DNA of 64,000 nucleotides from the NCBI GenBank assembly GCA_011390955.1, contig JAABRM010000029.1, positions 24,705 through 88,704 of the forward strand. The letters are read 5' to 3'. This stretch comes from Oscillatoriales cyanobacterium. GTDB taxonomy: Bacteria; Cyanobacteriota; Cyanobacteriia; Cyanobacteriales; Laspinemataceae. A model generated the notes under the pieces. That model had not been told where the DNA came from. It did not search any database and worked only from the letters and a program-made list of their open reading frames with translations. The position numbers were made by a program, and so were the translations under genes. Below are positions 17,140-25,402 of the stretch, in pieces (position 1 is the stretch's first letter; each line of letters begins with the position of its first letter).

Positions 17140-17712
17140 TTATGGGGTATTATGAGCGATCGCCGTGGAAATTGTCCAAACATCCATCAGCAATAACAAC
17201 AAAGTACAGCCCAACAAAATCAGATACATCCACGGTTGCGCCAAAGGACGAACATCCCTGGTGTCAATTCCGGTTTTATCTTCTACCAGCTTCACCAACT
17301 TAGCAAACCCAGCCACCCGCATGGGCAATAAATATCCTTTACCCGACTCACTCAAAAAATAGTAAACCAATCCGCCTTGACCCGTGGTGCGAGGTTTCAA
17401 CTCTTTCACCTCGGCCCAAGGTAGGGACCACCCAGAGCGAAAAAAACGCGGCACCCATTGAGCATAAGTCACCTGAATTCCTTGGTCATCCAAAATCACG
17501 CGCTCACTCAGCGCCCCATACAAAGCCACGGCACCCAATCCCAAGCCCACCCATAACATCCGAGGATCCACGGGCGCGGCGGTGACTTCCGCCAGAAAAG
17601 GCAACGGCACCGTTAAAGCGACATATAAAGATAAAAGCGTGATTCTAATTAAAGGAGAAAGGCGAAACACCGCCGGAAAATCACTGGTCATGGTAGGAAT
17701 TTCTTGGTTCAT
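17140..17712 (-). CDS. Conserved cyanobacterial membrane protein
   Basis: About 190 residues, function unknown but of a type I recognise as conserved across cyanobacteria. It has an N-terminal pair of membrane helices (ITLLSLYVALTVPLPFLAEV and the MLWVGLGLGAVALYGAL region), a cytosolic PH-like beta domain (SERVILDDQGIQVTYAQW, SLPWAEVKELKPR) and a final membrane helix (MYLILLGCTLLLLLMDVW). The open frame continues upstream to 18036, but that part is translation of repeat DNA (GTTGGAAAGTT units). The real start is ATG 17712 (MNQEIPTMTSD) or ATG 17691 (MTSDFP). Confidence 0.75.
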   Translation of the reverse strand: MNQEIPTMTSDFPAVFRLSPLIRITLLSLYVALTVPLPFLAEVTAAPVDPRMLWVGLGLGAVALYGALSERVILDDQGIQVTYAQWVPRFFRSGWSLPWAEVKELKPRTTGQGGLVYYFLSESGKGYLLPMRVAGFAKLVKLVEDKTGIDTRDVRPLAQPWMYLILLGCTLLLLLMDVWTISTAIAHNTP

Positions 17713-17741
17713 TTTCTTAGGATTCACGGGATTAATTGGTT

Positions 17742-17987
17742 CTTTTGTTGGAAAGTTGTTTGTTGGAAAGTTGTTTGTTGGAAAGTTGGTTGTTGGTTGT
17801 TGGTTGTTGGAAAGTTGTTTGTTGGAAAGTTGTTTGTTGGAAAGTTGTTTGTTCCCGGTCATTTCATCGGTAGGGTGGGCAAAATTTGCCCACCCTACAA
17901 ATAACAAATAACCAACAACAAATAACAAATAACCAACAACAAATAACCAACAACAAACAACCAACAACCAACAACCAACAACCAACA
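17742..17987. repeat. Nested inverted repeats: short-unit tracts around a GTAGGGTGGGC palindrome
   Basis: The left arm (about 17742-17858) is TTGTTGGAAAG and TTGTTGG units. The centre (17871-17899) is a perfect palindrome with arms GTAGGGTGGGCAAA and TTTGCCCACCCTAC. The right arm (about 17900-17987) is ACAAATAACCAACAAC units. All three could form one large hairpin. The GTAGGGTGGGC core recurs at 34503-34565 and about 53039-53066. Confidence 0.8.
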
Positions 17988-18518
17988 TTAAGGTAAATAT
18001 TTCTGTACCACCGTCCAACCAGTCCAGGAAACCCAACTTAAACCGAAAAAGAGTAAAGCGTTAATACTGATATGTAGCGGTTTTGCCCAAGGACGTTCTG
18101 GGGAAATTTGGCTGGCAGCCCCCGCAGAACATAAGACCAAAGCCACTACCATTAAACCAGCCAGCAAATGTGGGGAATGTCCCAGGTTTCCATAGTGGCC
18201 CAAAGTGCCGACGATGCCTATGCCCAGCAGTAGTAAGACTAGGGCGACTAGGATCCAGCCGATCGCATAATGAAGCGATCGCACCACTCCGACGGCGATC
18301 GGGTTTTGCTGATATCCTGCGGTGGGGCTAAGTTTGGGGCTAAGTTTGGGGCTAAGTTTGGGGCTAAATGTTCCGATCCAAAACATAAATCCGCCACTGG
18401 CAGCCAACAGAACATAAGCCAACACGGACAAACCCATTGACCAAGCGGCGATTTTCCACAACCAAAGAAAAGAAGGCAGATCCAATTTGCAAAACAAAGA
18501 TAAACTTACACTCATCAT
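17988..18518 (-). CDS. DUF4079-like multi-helix membrane protein
   Basis: 176 residues with about four membrane helices: the IAAWSMGLSVLAYVLLAASG region, ALVLLLLGIGIVGTL, LLAGLMVVALVLCSAG and the ISINALLFFGLSW region. Histidines in HYAIGWIL, HSPHLLAG and PLHISIN lie at helix ends, the pattern of possible haem ligands in DUF4079-type proteins; both family and ligand are inferences. Residues about 51-65 are an in-frame expansion of the SPKL tetrapeptide from a 12-bp tandem repeat (18326-18366), which separates the first helix from the rest. No close operon partner is clear. Confidence 0.65.
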   Translation of the reverse strand: MMSVSLSLFCKLDLPSFLWLWKIAAWSMGLSVLAYVLLAASGGFMFWIGTFSPKLSPKLSPKLSPTAGYQQNPIAVGVVRSLHYAIGWILVALVLLLLGIGIVGTLGHYGNLGHSPHLLAGLMVVALVLCSAGAASQISPERPWAKPLHISINALLFFGLSWVSWTGWTVVQKYLP

Positions 18519-19218
18519 ACCCTGCGGGAATCCTCCCCATCAAATTCCCCTCGCCAATTTTTAGACAAAATATTCGCCAAAACCCGACAAAAAAGGAGAG
18601 TCATTGGGGTTTGCCACCAACGACTCTCCTGAGTTTTCAACCTGATTTTTGATTTTTAGGCTGCACAAACAACAATCGTTGCCTTGAGCCACCTATTTTT
18701 TTGATTTGTCCTGGTTTAAGGGATATTAAATGGGAGATATTTCTCCAAAATCCCATACGAATATCAACCTAAAATCCTCAGCATTTCGTCACTAGATAAC
18801 TAGATACAATTAAGCCTAAGACAAAAACATGGCTAGTGACTATTTTAGCTAGGAATCTTGATAAAAGGTCAAAAAAATGTCAGCATTACGCTTACAACTA
18901 TTCGGCATCAGCCTCGCAATTGACATCACATACACAGCCCTTAACACCGATAAAGCCTTTAACTAACAGCTTGCTATTGATTTCGCGAAATCACTGTCAG
19001 ATTAAATCCTGCTTGATGTAGGCCGATCCGAGATAAATTCTGACACTTATGCTTGACCATTCAGGTCGATCGCTGAATTTTGGCGGAACTAAATTTTCTT
19101 TGATAATTTTCAAGCCTAAAAGCTTGATTCTGATGTACTCAGCAGATTTATCCGCTACAGCGTTCCATAGCAACAGCAGCACCGATCTCAAAACCCAAAA
19201 AAACGCTGCTGATTTTAA
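18519..19218. other. Gene-free region with a hairpin
   Basis: A hairpin at 18594-18628 has arms GGAGAGTCATTGG and CCAACGACTCTCC, one mismatch apart, around a short loop. A 29-codon frame at 18877-18966 (starting MSALRLQLF) follows AAAAGGTC, a plausible ribosome site. It could be a small protein but has no other support. Nothing else is seen. Confidence 0.5.
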
Positions 19219-19623
19219 TCAATCCACTAAGGTTAGAGCCGGTTCCATAAAGGATTCTGCGATCTCTTTTACCTTATTCGGTGTGGCAAAAGCCTTTGTA
19301 TGATAAAGTGATTTGGCAACCGCCTCTAAGGTATTTTCTGAGTCAGGTTGCTGATGATCGTCATTGGGTCTGCCAATGATTAAGCGATCGCAGGGAATCG
19401 TATCTGATAAAATCGCACTAGCCATCATCCCTGTATGGATTTCCAACAAAGCTTCTGGCAACGCTTCAAAAATCAGCCGCTGTCCAGGGAAGACCACGCG
19501 CTCAAAATACCAATTAGAAATATTTGTCACGCGAGCAATCTGAATCTTGCTGGTGGCATTCACATAGCAGCAAAGAATGTGATTCGGGCGATCGGATGGA
19601 ACGGGATCTAGTATTTGAGACAT
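19219..19623 (-). CDS. DUF1830 family protein
   Basis: About 134 residues. The N-terminal 80 match DUF1830: ILDPVPSDRPN, ILCCYVNATSKIQIARVTN, WYFERVVFPGQRLIFEA and IHTGMMASAI. The C-terminal 50 residues are variable and polar. Function is unknown; the family is essentially cyanobacterial. The frame opens upstream at 19677, but the ATG at 19623 (MSQILDP) matches the usual family start. Confidence 0.8.
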   Translation of the reverse strand: MSQILDPVPSDRPNHILCCYVNATSKIQIARVTNISNWYFERVVFPGQRLIFEALPEALLEIHTGMMASAILSDTIPCDRLIIGRPNDDHQQPDSENTLEAVAKSLYHTKAFATPNKVKEIAESFMEPALTLVD

Positions 19624-19994
19624 ATCTGCACAGGAATCTTTATTGTAAAACCTCTTATCGTATAAAAGAAATAACATTCACCGATCCCGAATCGCTGTAA
19701 AGAGGAATACCAACTGCCAATAAATCGCCAAAATTTTTCTCAAAAATCTGAGAATCATTGATTCAAGGATTTTAGGCTTGAGAGATTCTGATAGAGATCA
19801 TTAGATTTTCTTGTGTTGGCACCGGACGGGGCAAGATACCGGCAAACTCTTGATTAGGGATAGTTTCAGCGATCGCGAGCCTCTGGGAATCTGGATCGGC
19901 AAGGGCGACCAAAATCATGCTTGTGTCAAGAATAGAGTGGTATTGTTAAGTTATATGAACCGCGCTTTCATAAAACTGTGACACTTGAGACAGT
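19624..19994. other. Divergent intergenic region with a possible gene fragment
   Basis: Contains the minus-strand fragment described at 19794-19944 and otherwise no gene. Promoters for the divergent DUF1830 and radical SAM genes should lie here, but none can be named with confidence. Confidence 0.5.
19794..19944 (-). pseudogene. Possible PIN-domain (VapC-like) N-terminal fragment
   Basis: Read on the minus strand, about 50 codons give HSILDTSMILVALADPDSQ, continue to AIAETIPNQEF and end in a stop. The DTSMILVALAD strand resembles the first acidic strand of PIN ribonucleases. There is no start codon: the frame runs into a stop just upstream. The rest of a PIN domain is absent. It is most likely a decayed remnant, with low certainty about the family. 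Confidence 0.3.
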
Positions 19995-21569
19995 ATGGAA
20001 AATCGTATCCTTTACGTTCGCCTTCCGTGTAATCCGATCTTTCCCATTGGGGTGGTCTATCTCTCGGATCATGTCCACAAAATCTTTCCCGAAGTTGAGC
20101 AACGCATTTTCGATCTGGGGACTATTCCTCCCCTAGACTTTGGGAAAGCCCTGGATGCTTGCATCGATGAATTTAAACCAACCCTGTTGGTGTTCTCCTG
20201 GCGAGATATTCAAATCTACGCCCCAGTGGGAGGACGCGCTGGCAACCCGTTACAAAACGCTTTTGAGTTCTACTACGCCAAAAACCCCTTGATTAAACTA
20301 CGGGGAGCCCTGGGCGGCTTAAAAGTCGCCACCGCTTACTATGGGGAACTTTGGCGCAATATTGGCTTGATCAAACGGGGATTGAACCGTTCTCGCCAAT
20401 ATCATCCTGAAGCCCGGGCTGTGGTTGGGGGTGGCGCCGTGAGTGTGTTTTATGAACAGCTAGGGCGAAGCCTGCCCAACGGGACGATTATCTCCGTAGG
20501 TGAAGGGGAGGCGCTACTAGAAAAACTGTTGCGAGGCCAAGATTTGAGTGATGAACGCTGTTATGTGGTCGGAGAAACACAACCGCGCGATCGGCTAATT
20601 CACGAACAACCCGCCAACATTGAAAAAAGCGCCTGTAACTACGACTACATCGAAAGGATCTGGCCAGAATTTCCCTATTATTTCCAAGAGGAAGACTTCT
20701 ATATTGGCGTCCAAACCAAGCGCGGTTGTCCCCATAACTGCTGTTACTGCGTTTACACCGTCATTGAAGGCAAACAAGTCCGCATTAACCCTGCGGATGA
20801 AGTAGTCAAAGAAATCCGCCAATTATATAACCGGGGGATCCGTAACTTCTGGTTTACCGATGCTCAATTTATCCCCGCCCGTCGATTTATTGATGATGCG
20901 GTGGAACTGCTGCAAAAAATCATCAATGCGGGGATGGATGATATCCACTGGGCTGCCTATATCCGCGCTGACAACCTGACGCCCGAATTGTGCGATCTGA
21001 TGGTCAAAACGGGGATGAATTATTTTGAGATTGGCATTACCAGTGGTTCTCAAGAATTGGTGCGAAAAATGCGAATGGGCTATAACTTACGGGTGGTCTT
21101 GGAAAACTGCCGCGACCTAAAAGCCGCTGGATTTAATGACTTAGTTTCCGTCAATTACTCTTTTAATGTAATTGATGAAACCTTTGAAACTATTCGCCAA
21201 ACCATCGCCTATCATCGCGAACTAGAACGAATTTTTGGGGCTGATAAGGTTGAACCAGCGATTTTCTTTATTGGGTTACAACCCCATACCCATTTAGAGG
21301 AATACGCTTTCAAAAACGATATGATCGAACCCGGTTACGATCCAATGAGTTTAATGCCTTGGACAGCCCGGAAATTACTCTGGAATCCTGAACCGTTAGG
21401 GTCTTTCTTTGGGGAAGTTTGTCTGGAAGCTTGGCGCCGAAATCCCAATGATTTTGGCCGTGAAGTGATGCAAATTCTCGAAGAACGTCTCGGCTGTGCA
21501 GATTTAGAAGAGGCTTTGTCTGCCCCGATTGAAAGTAAAAATTCGCCTAAACAACTGGTGACTGTTTAA
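19995..21569 (+). CDS. B12-binding-type radical SAM protein linked to photosystem II high-light acclimation
   Basis: 524 residues. An N-terminal cobalamin-binding-like Rossmann domain (ILYVRLPCNPIFPIGVVYL; AVVGGGAVSVFYEQL; IISVGEGEALLEKLL) is followed by a radical SAM barrel with the 4Fe-4S cysteines C245, C249 and C252 in GCPHNCCYC. Further core motifs are IRNFWFTDAQFIPARRF and YFEIGITSGSQELVRKM. I recognise the sequence as the cyanobacterial family usually annotated as a photosystem II high light acclimation radical SAM protein; its reaction is not known to me. ATG 19995 is chosen. It is divergent from DUF1830. Confidence 0.8.
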   Translation: MENRILYVRLPCNPIFPIGVVYLSDHVHKIFPEVEQRIFDLGTIPPLDFGKALDACIDEFKPTLLVFSWRDIQIYAPVGGRAGNPLQNAFEFYYAKNPLIKLRGALGGLKVATAYYGELWRNIGLIKRGLNRSRQYHPEARAVVGGGAVSVFYEQLGRSLPNGTIISVGEGEALLEKLLRGQDLSDERCYVVGETQPRDRLIHEQPANIEKSACNYDYIERIWPEFPYYFQEEDFYIGVQTKRGCPHNCCYCVYTVIEGKQVRINPADEVVKEIRQLYNRGIRNFWFTDAQFIPARRFIDDAVELLQKIINAGMDDIHWAAYIRADNLTPELCDLMVKTGMNYFEIGITSGSQELVRKMRMGYNLRVVLENCRDLKAAGFNDLVSVNYSFNVIDETFETIRQTIAYHRELERIFGADKVEPAIFFIGLQPHTHLEEYAFKNDMIEPGYDPMSLMPWTARKLLWNPEPLGSFFGEVCLEAWRRNPNDFGREVMQILEERLGCADLEEALSAPIESKNSPKQLVTV

Positions 21570-21587
21570 TTCCATTATGGGTTTTCT

Positions 21588-21613
21588 GTAGGGACACGGC
21601 ACTGCCGTGTCCT
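21588..21613. repeat. GTAGGGACACGGCA palindrome
   Basis: Arms GGACACGGCA and TGCCGTGTCC meet around one or two bases, 18 bases after the radical SAM stop. Related copies are at about 59088-59113, 60384-60410 and 60471-60499. It may serve as a terminator stem. Confidence 0.7.
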
Positions 21614-21628
21614 TATTTCATACTCGTC

Positions 21629-22000
21629 AGATGTCATTCCCGCGAAGGCGGGAATCCAAAAGCCTTTTAAGGGATGATCGTAGGGGCGATTCGCACTCCT
21701 TAGCCCGTACATAAAAACCGGATTTGGTATCAGATGTCATTCCCGCCTTCGCGGGAATCCAAAAGCCTTTTAAGGGACGATCGTAGGGGCGATTCGCACT
21801 CCTTAGCCCGTACATAAAAACCGGATTTGGTATCAGATGTCATTCCCGCCTTCGCGGGAATCCAAAAGCCTTTTAAGGGACGATCGTAGGGGCGATTCGC
21901 ACTCCTTAGCCCGTACATAAAAACCGGATTTGGTATCAGATGTCATTCCCGCCTTCGCGGGAATCCAAAAGCCTTTTAAGGGACGATCGTAGGGGCGAAT
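21629..22000. repeat. 103-bp tandem repeat, four copies
   Basis: Units start at 21629, 21732, 21835 and 21938, exactly 103 bases apart; the fourth is truncated. Each holds the palindrome ATTCCCGC-N-GCGGGAAT, then CAAAAGCCTTTTAAGGGA, TAGGGGCGATTCGCACTCC and CCGGATTTGGTATC. Unit 1 has a GCGAAGGC centre, while units 2-4 have the reverse complement GCCTTCGC. Frames read through the array are artefacts. Confidence 0.95.
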
Positions 22001-22056
22001 TTAGTATTATTTCCTGATTGATTAGCCATCAAACTTATGGTTTGCAAATCTCTGGA

Positions 22057-22488
22057 TTATTCCGGTGAACCGGGAAATATTCTATCCCCAAAATTTTCCC
22101 CAAAATTTTCCCCAAAATTGTCACCAAAATTAAGCGGTTCGTTCGGTTCGCTGTTGAGTAATTCTTCAATTAAAGCGGGGGGTGTGGCGGAACGATACGC
22201 CCCACAATAAGCCATTGTTTGCACGGCTTTAAATGCCCAATGATTCGCCGGGACATCGCTGTATAGTTGGGGCAAATTTTCCGCTCGTTCTTGAATACAA
22301 GCGTTGAGAATTTCTGCTTTGGTAATTTCTGTTTGCGGCGGGTTATTTTGTGCCACTGTTTCAGGGTTTTCTGGGGAAATTTGCGGCGATCGCGCAGCGG
22401 CGAGGATGCGCGATCGCCCCGGCAAACTACTCCCCACCCAAAGCATCAAACTGATTAAAGGAATAATACTATATTTCATTTTTTGCAT
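22057..22488 (-). CDS. Secreted protein with an SLH-like segment
   Basis: 143 residues with a signal-peptide-like N terminus (KYSIIPLISLMLWVGSSL). The segment LYSDVPANHWAFKAVQTMAY resembles the start of an S-layer homology domain, but only one short unit is present. The C terminus contains GDNFGENFGENFGD, from a 12-bp tandem repeat (CCCCAAAATTTT units, about 22086-22125), so the tail is low complexity and probably recent. Function is unknown; a periplasmic or outer-surface location is inferred. The start is ATG 22488, or alternatively 22479. Confidence 0.6.
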   Translation of the reverse strand: MQKMKYSIIPLISLMLWVGSSLPGRSRILAAARSPQISPENPETVAQNNPPQTEITKAEILNACIQERAENLPQLYSDVPANHWAFKAVQTMAYCGAYRSATPPALIEELLNSEPNEPLNFGDNFGENFGENFGDRIFPGSPE

Positions 22489-22592
22489 CTTAATTGCCTA
22501 GTTTAATACTAAGAAAAACCATACTGATTAATAACTATTAATCAGGGAAATATGGACTAGGGCTGGATAGAACACAAGGAGCGATCGAACTA

Positions 22593-23180
22593 TTACCAAA
22601 TTGTCGATAAATCTAAGACAAAACCGGGTAAAATATCCTCGCCCGATACCGTATCGGGATTCTCCAAAATTTCTACCTCTTTATCCGGGTGATAAACTTC
22701 TACCTGTCGCTGTTTTCGGTTAATTAACCAGCCTAACTGGGCGCCATTGGCCATATATTCTGCCATCTTTTCGCGGGTTTCTGCTAAAGTATCGTTTGGC
22801 GACATCAGTTCCACGACAAAATCAGGACATAAAGGAGCAAATTTATCTTGTTCTTCGGGAGTTAAAGCATTCCAACGCTCTATTTTTACCCAAGAAGCAT
22901 CAGGAGCACGTTTGGCTCCATTGGGAAGTCGAAACCCACCGTTAGAATCAAAGACTTTACCAAGATTATTCTGACGACTCCAAGCTTTTAATTGAAAGTT
23001 TAGATCCGCATTGCGTTCGCTGGTAAGACTCCCTGTAGGTGGCATGATAATTAATTTTCCAGTTGCGGTAGCTTCAAATCTTAAATCGTCGTTTTCCTGG
23101 CAGAGTTGCCAAAACTGTTCGTCAGTCAGGTTGAGTTTTAGCTCTAATCTTGGGGGTAAACAAATGCCTGCGGTTTCCAT
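22593..23180 (-). CDS. Uma2 family (DUF820) putative endonuclease
   Basis: 195 residues of the PD-(D/E)xK-like Uma2 family, highly expanded in cyanobacteria. Segments typical of the family are LRFEATATGKLIIMPPTG, GGFRLPNGAKRAPDASWV, FVVELMSPNDTLAE and AQLGWLINRKQRQVEVY. The acidic catalytic candidates are D in PDASW and E in VVELMS, with a lysine in EKM. No substrate is known for the family. The start is ATG 23180, with AGGAG-type purines just upstream on the minus strand. It stands alone. Confidence 0.85.
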   Translation of the reverse strand: METAGICLPPRLELKLNLTDEQFWQLCQENDDLRFEATATGKLIIMPPTGSLTSERNADLNFQLKAWSRQNNLGKVFDSNGGFRLPNGAKRAPDASWVKIERWNALTPEEQDKFAPLCPDFVVELMSPNDTLAETREKMAEYMANGAQLGWLINRKQRQVEVYHPDKEVEILENPDTVSGEDILPGFVLDLSTIW

Positions 23181-23320
23181 GATGTTTTTCTCCTAAAACC
23201 CGATATTATCTATTTTAGCTCAAGATTTTAGCTCAATATTTTAGTTCAATATTTTAGTTCAAAATAGTACAGACATATTTGTAAATAGACTTTGCCTTTA
23301 ACCTTATTCCTCTTCCCTCT

Positions 23321-23440
23321 TCCCTACACCCTACACCCTACACCCTACCCCCTACCCCCTACCCCCTACACCCTACACCCTACACCCTACACCCTACACC
23401 CTACACCCTACACCCTACACCCTACACCCTACACCCTACA
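23321..23440. repeat. Heptamer tract CCCTACA/CCCTACC
   Basis: About 17 tandem heptamers, first CCCTACA, then CCCTACC, then CCCTACA again. The minus strand is (TGTAGGG)n, with many regularly spaced GGG runs able to form G-quadruplexes. A short copy lies at about 35654-35681, also next to GATGGCGGCC. The tract lies between the ends of the CPBP gene and the Uma2 start, in the remainder of the gene-free stretch 23181-23498. Confidence 0.95.
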
Positions 23441-23498
23441 CCGATGGCGGCCCTACCCCCTACACCCTGTTGCCTATTCCTTTGGTAATTATGCCAAA

Positions 23499-24326
23499 TT
23501 ACCCTCGCGTCGCCCCACGACGCATAAACACCGCAATTATACCCAAGAATAAAATACCCATTACTCCGGCGATCGGATTTTCACCAATTCCCGTCAGCCA
23601 GTCAGAAACCTGGTCTGAATAAACCACTAACTGACCCGTATTAATAATATAATAACCCCAGACTAAACCGCCATGAAAACCCATCGGTAAACCCAAACGA
23701 CCTTGACGACTTCTTTTTGCCCAGACTAAGGTCAAACCCAACAACAATAAACCCGGAAAAGCCGGTAAATTTCGCACCATTTCTTCAACGGGTTTAATAT
23801 AGTGCAAACAGGCAAAAATTGATGCCGAAGCCCACAGGGATGCAGTCAAACTATAGTCCCGCTGCAACTCAGTCAAAAGCCAACCCCGAAATAACAGTTC
23901 CTCCGCAAACCCTACCCCCAGAGACACTAAAAAACCTTCTAAAATTACCTTGGGTAAATTGCTTGGTTCTGGCAACTGCCAGGTTAACCAACCTAACCCG
24001 GATTCTAAAAGTAACAAACTCATCACAACCACCAAACCAAAAGCCAAGCCTCTGATTAATTCTTGGCCATTGCGTTTGGTAAATTCCAGACCATAAGAGT
24101 GGAGAATTTTGGGTTCTTGGTAAACCTGCTTGCCCCAATATTTGACTAGAAAAATAAATTCACCATATAAAATAGCCATTGTCAGGATGCTTTGCCAATT
24201 CGGGTCACTGACAAGCCAATAAATGGGGATAGCTAAGGGTGCCCAGAGGCACAGCAGAGTCAGCACGAAAATTACCAGCCTCAGCGGTGCTGAATATTCA
24301 CTGAGACTGGTGGAAATAAGTTTCAC
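23499..24326 (-). CDS. CPBP family intramembrane metalloprotease
   Basis: 275-residue polytopic membrane protein with the Abi/CPBP (CAAX protease and bacteriocin-processing) motifs: EELLFRGW (EExxxR), CLHYIKP (histidine) and GFHGGLVWGYYI (histidine). About seven hydrophobic helices are visible. Cyanobacterial members have diverse and mostly unknown substrates. The start is ATG 24326. Its end is 39 bases from the heptamer tract, and clpS ends 20 bases upstream of its start; with both on the minus strand, clpS and this gene may be cotranscribed. Confidence 0.85.
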   Translation of the reverse strand: MKLISTSLSEYSAPLRLVIFVLTLLCLWAPLAIPIYWLVSDPNWQSILTMAILYGEFIFLVKYWGKQVYQEPKILHSYGLEFTKRNGQELIRGLAFGLVVVMSLLLLESGLGWLTWQLPEPSNLPKVILEGFLVSLGVGFAEELLFRGWLLTELQRDYSLTASLWASASIFACLHYIKPVEEMVRNLPAFPGLLLLGLTLVWAKRSRQGRLGLPMGFHGGLVWGYYIINTGQLVVYSDQVSDWLTGIGENPIAGVMGILFLGIIAVFMRRGATRG

Positions 24327-24345
24327 AGGATTAATGCTTAAATGG

Positions 24346-24627
24346 TTACTCGTCCGGTTCGATTGTGCTAGTTAGCCCGTGGTTTTTCAATGTTTCACAG
24401 TAGAACTCTGCCGGTTCTAAGGCACAAGTAATTACCAAGGCAAGGCCATTGGTGTGGGCTTCCATCATAATGCTGACCGCTTGGGGCTGAGTCAGACTCG
24501 GCACCGTGGTCATCAAAGTTTGTACGACATGCTCCATTGAGTTGAAATCATCGTTATGGAGCAACACCCGATAACGCGGTGCTAACTTCCTGACTGTTGA
24601 ACGTTTTTCAATGGTTTCAACTGACAC
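24346..24627 (-). CDS. clpS: ClpS, adaptor of the Clp protease
   Basis: Adaptor that delivers N-degron substrates to the ClpAP/ClpCP protease. The fold's signatures are visible: YRVLLHNDDFNSMEHVV (with the conserved NDD), QAVSIMMEAHTNGLALV and CALEPAEFYCETLKNHGL. About 93 residues from GTG 24627. The frame opens further upstream at TTG 24648. GTG 24627 is preferred because AAGAGG lies about 9 bases before it and the downstream length fits the family. Confidence 0.9.
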   Translation of the reverse strand: MSVETIEKRSTVRKLAPRYRVLLHNDDFNSMEHVVQTLMTTVPSLTQPQAVSIMMEAHTNGLALVITCALEPAEFYCETLKNHGLTSTIEPDE

Positions 24628-24814
24628 GGCTGATAACCTCTTTGGCAAAAATGGACGTTGATGTGATTTATCCTAGTATATATAGTGTGTGGGATTCTAC
24701 TTGACCAATATTCAGCGGCCCCTGGCTAGTGTCTCAGATATTAGCCCCTGGTCGGTTCGGGTTCTGTAAAAATTTTAGATAAGTTTAGATCGGATTTAAA
24801 GAAATCAAGCAAAG

Positions 24815-25219
24815 ATGTGTGCGATCGCCAACTTAGGAACGATGGACTCTGACACCGAAGCTTTTCAACCTTGTCAGATTGTTTGCCTGGAACATCAAAA
24901 TCGCTGTTTATACGCCGAAATTATTCAAGTTTTGCCATCACGGGGTCGCTTTTGGCTGCGACCCTTGATGCTGGGCATTTGGCCATTGGATGCTGATTTG
25001 AGTTTTACCCAACCTCCCGGCGAACTCTACGATCTGCGTCAAGGGGCAGATCTGGTTTGGCCTACTACCGGATTTCGGTTAGCCTGGGACACGGAGGTGA
25101 TTCCCCTGTTGATGCAGTTGGAAACTTTGGAACAATCCCCGGATCGCCCGATTTTGGCTCATCGTCAACTGAGAGATTTTGTGGATCGAGTTTGGCAAGC
25201 TTCCTCTGAACCCGTCTAA
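24815..25219 (+). CDS. Conserved hypothetical protein
   Basis: 134 residues, not recognised as a named family. It reads as a compact beta-rich domain (QIVCLEHQNRCLYAEIIQVL; RFWLRPLMLGIW; LYDLRQGADLVWP) followed by a helical C terminus. Tryptophans and prolines are frequent, and no membrane segment is seen. The start is ATG 24815, or ATG 24842 (MDSDTEAF), which has AGGA close upstream. It is divergent from clpS. Confidence 0.6.
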   Translation: MCAIANLGTMDSDTEAFQPCQIVCLEHQNRCLYAEIIQVLPSRGRFWLRPLMLGIWPLDADLSFTQPPGELYDLRQGADLVWPTTGFRLAWDTEVIPLLMQLETLEQSPDRPILAHRQLRDFVDRVWQASSEPV

Positions 25220-25258
25220 TATATACCAATACCAAAAAGGATATGGGAGCGATCGCCA

Positions 25259-25362
25259 TATAGCAGTTATTCTCCCTTCGGAAGTACAGAGGTTTTCAAA
25301 GATTCCCGCTGGCGCGGGAATGACAGGTTTTTTTGTACTTCATAACTATGACAATTGCCATA
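25259..25362. repeat. MITE-like element, family A (copy 3)
   Basis: Left TATAGCAGTTATTCTC, GAAGTACAGAGG, palindrome ATTCCCGC-TG-GCGCGGGAAT, then TTTTTTTGTACTTCATAACT and right end GACAATTGCCATA. It is the best preserved copy at the centre and lies between two convergent genes. Confidence 0.85.
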
Positions 25363-25402
25363 AAGTGATTGGTTTTCCAGATATCTGTAATTTATCTGTA
25401 AT

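Noticed and set aside
21627..21918. Two 62-codon minus-strand frames in the 103-bp array
   Set aside because: They translate the palindromic repeat (WIPAKAGMTS and LDSRLRGNDI), a well-known false protein from ATTCCCGC palindromes.
23321..23440. Telomere-like repeat suggesting a linear replicon end
   Set aside because: The tract is internal, flanked by ordinary genes on both sides, and a short copy lies elsewhere in the window.
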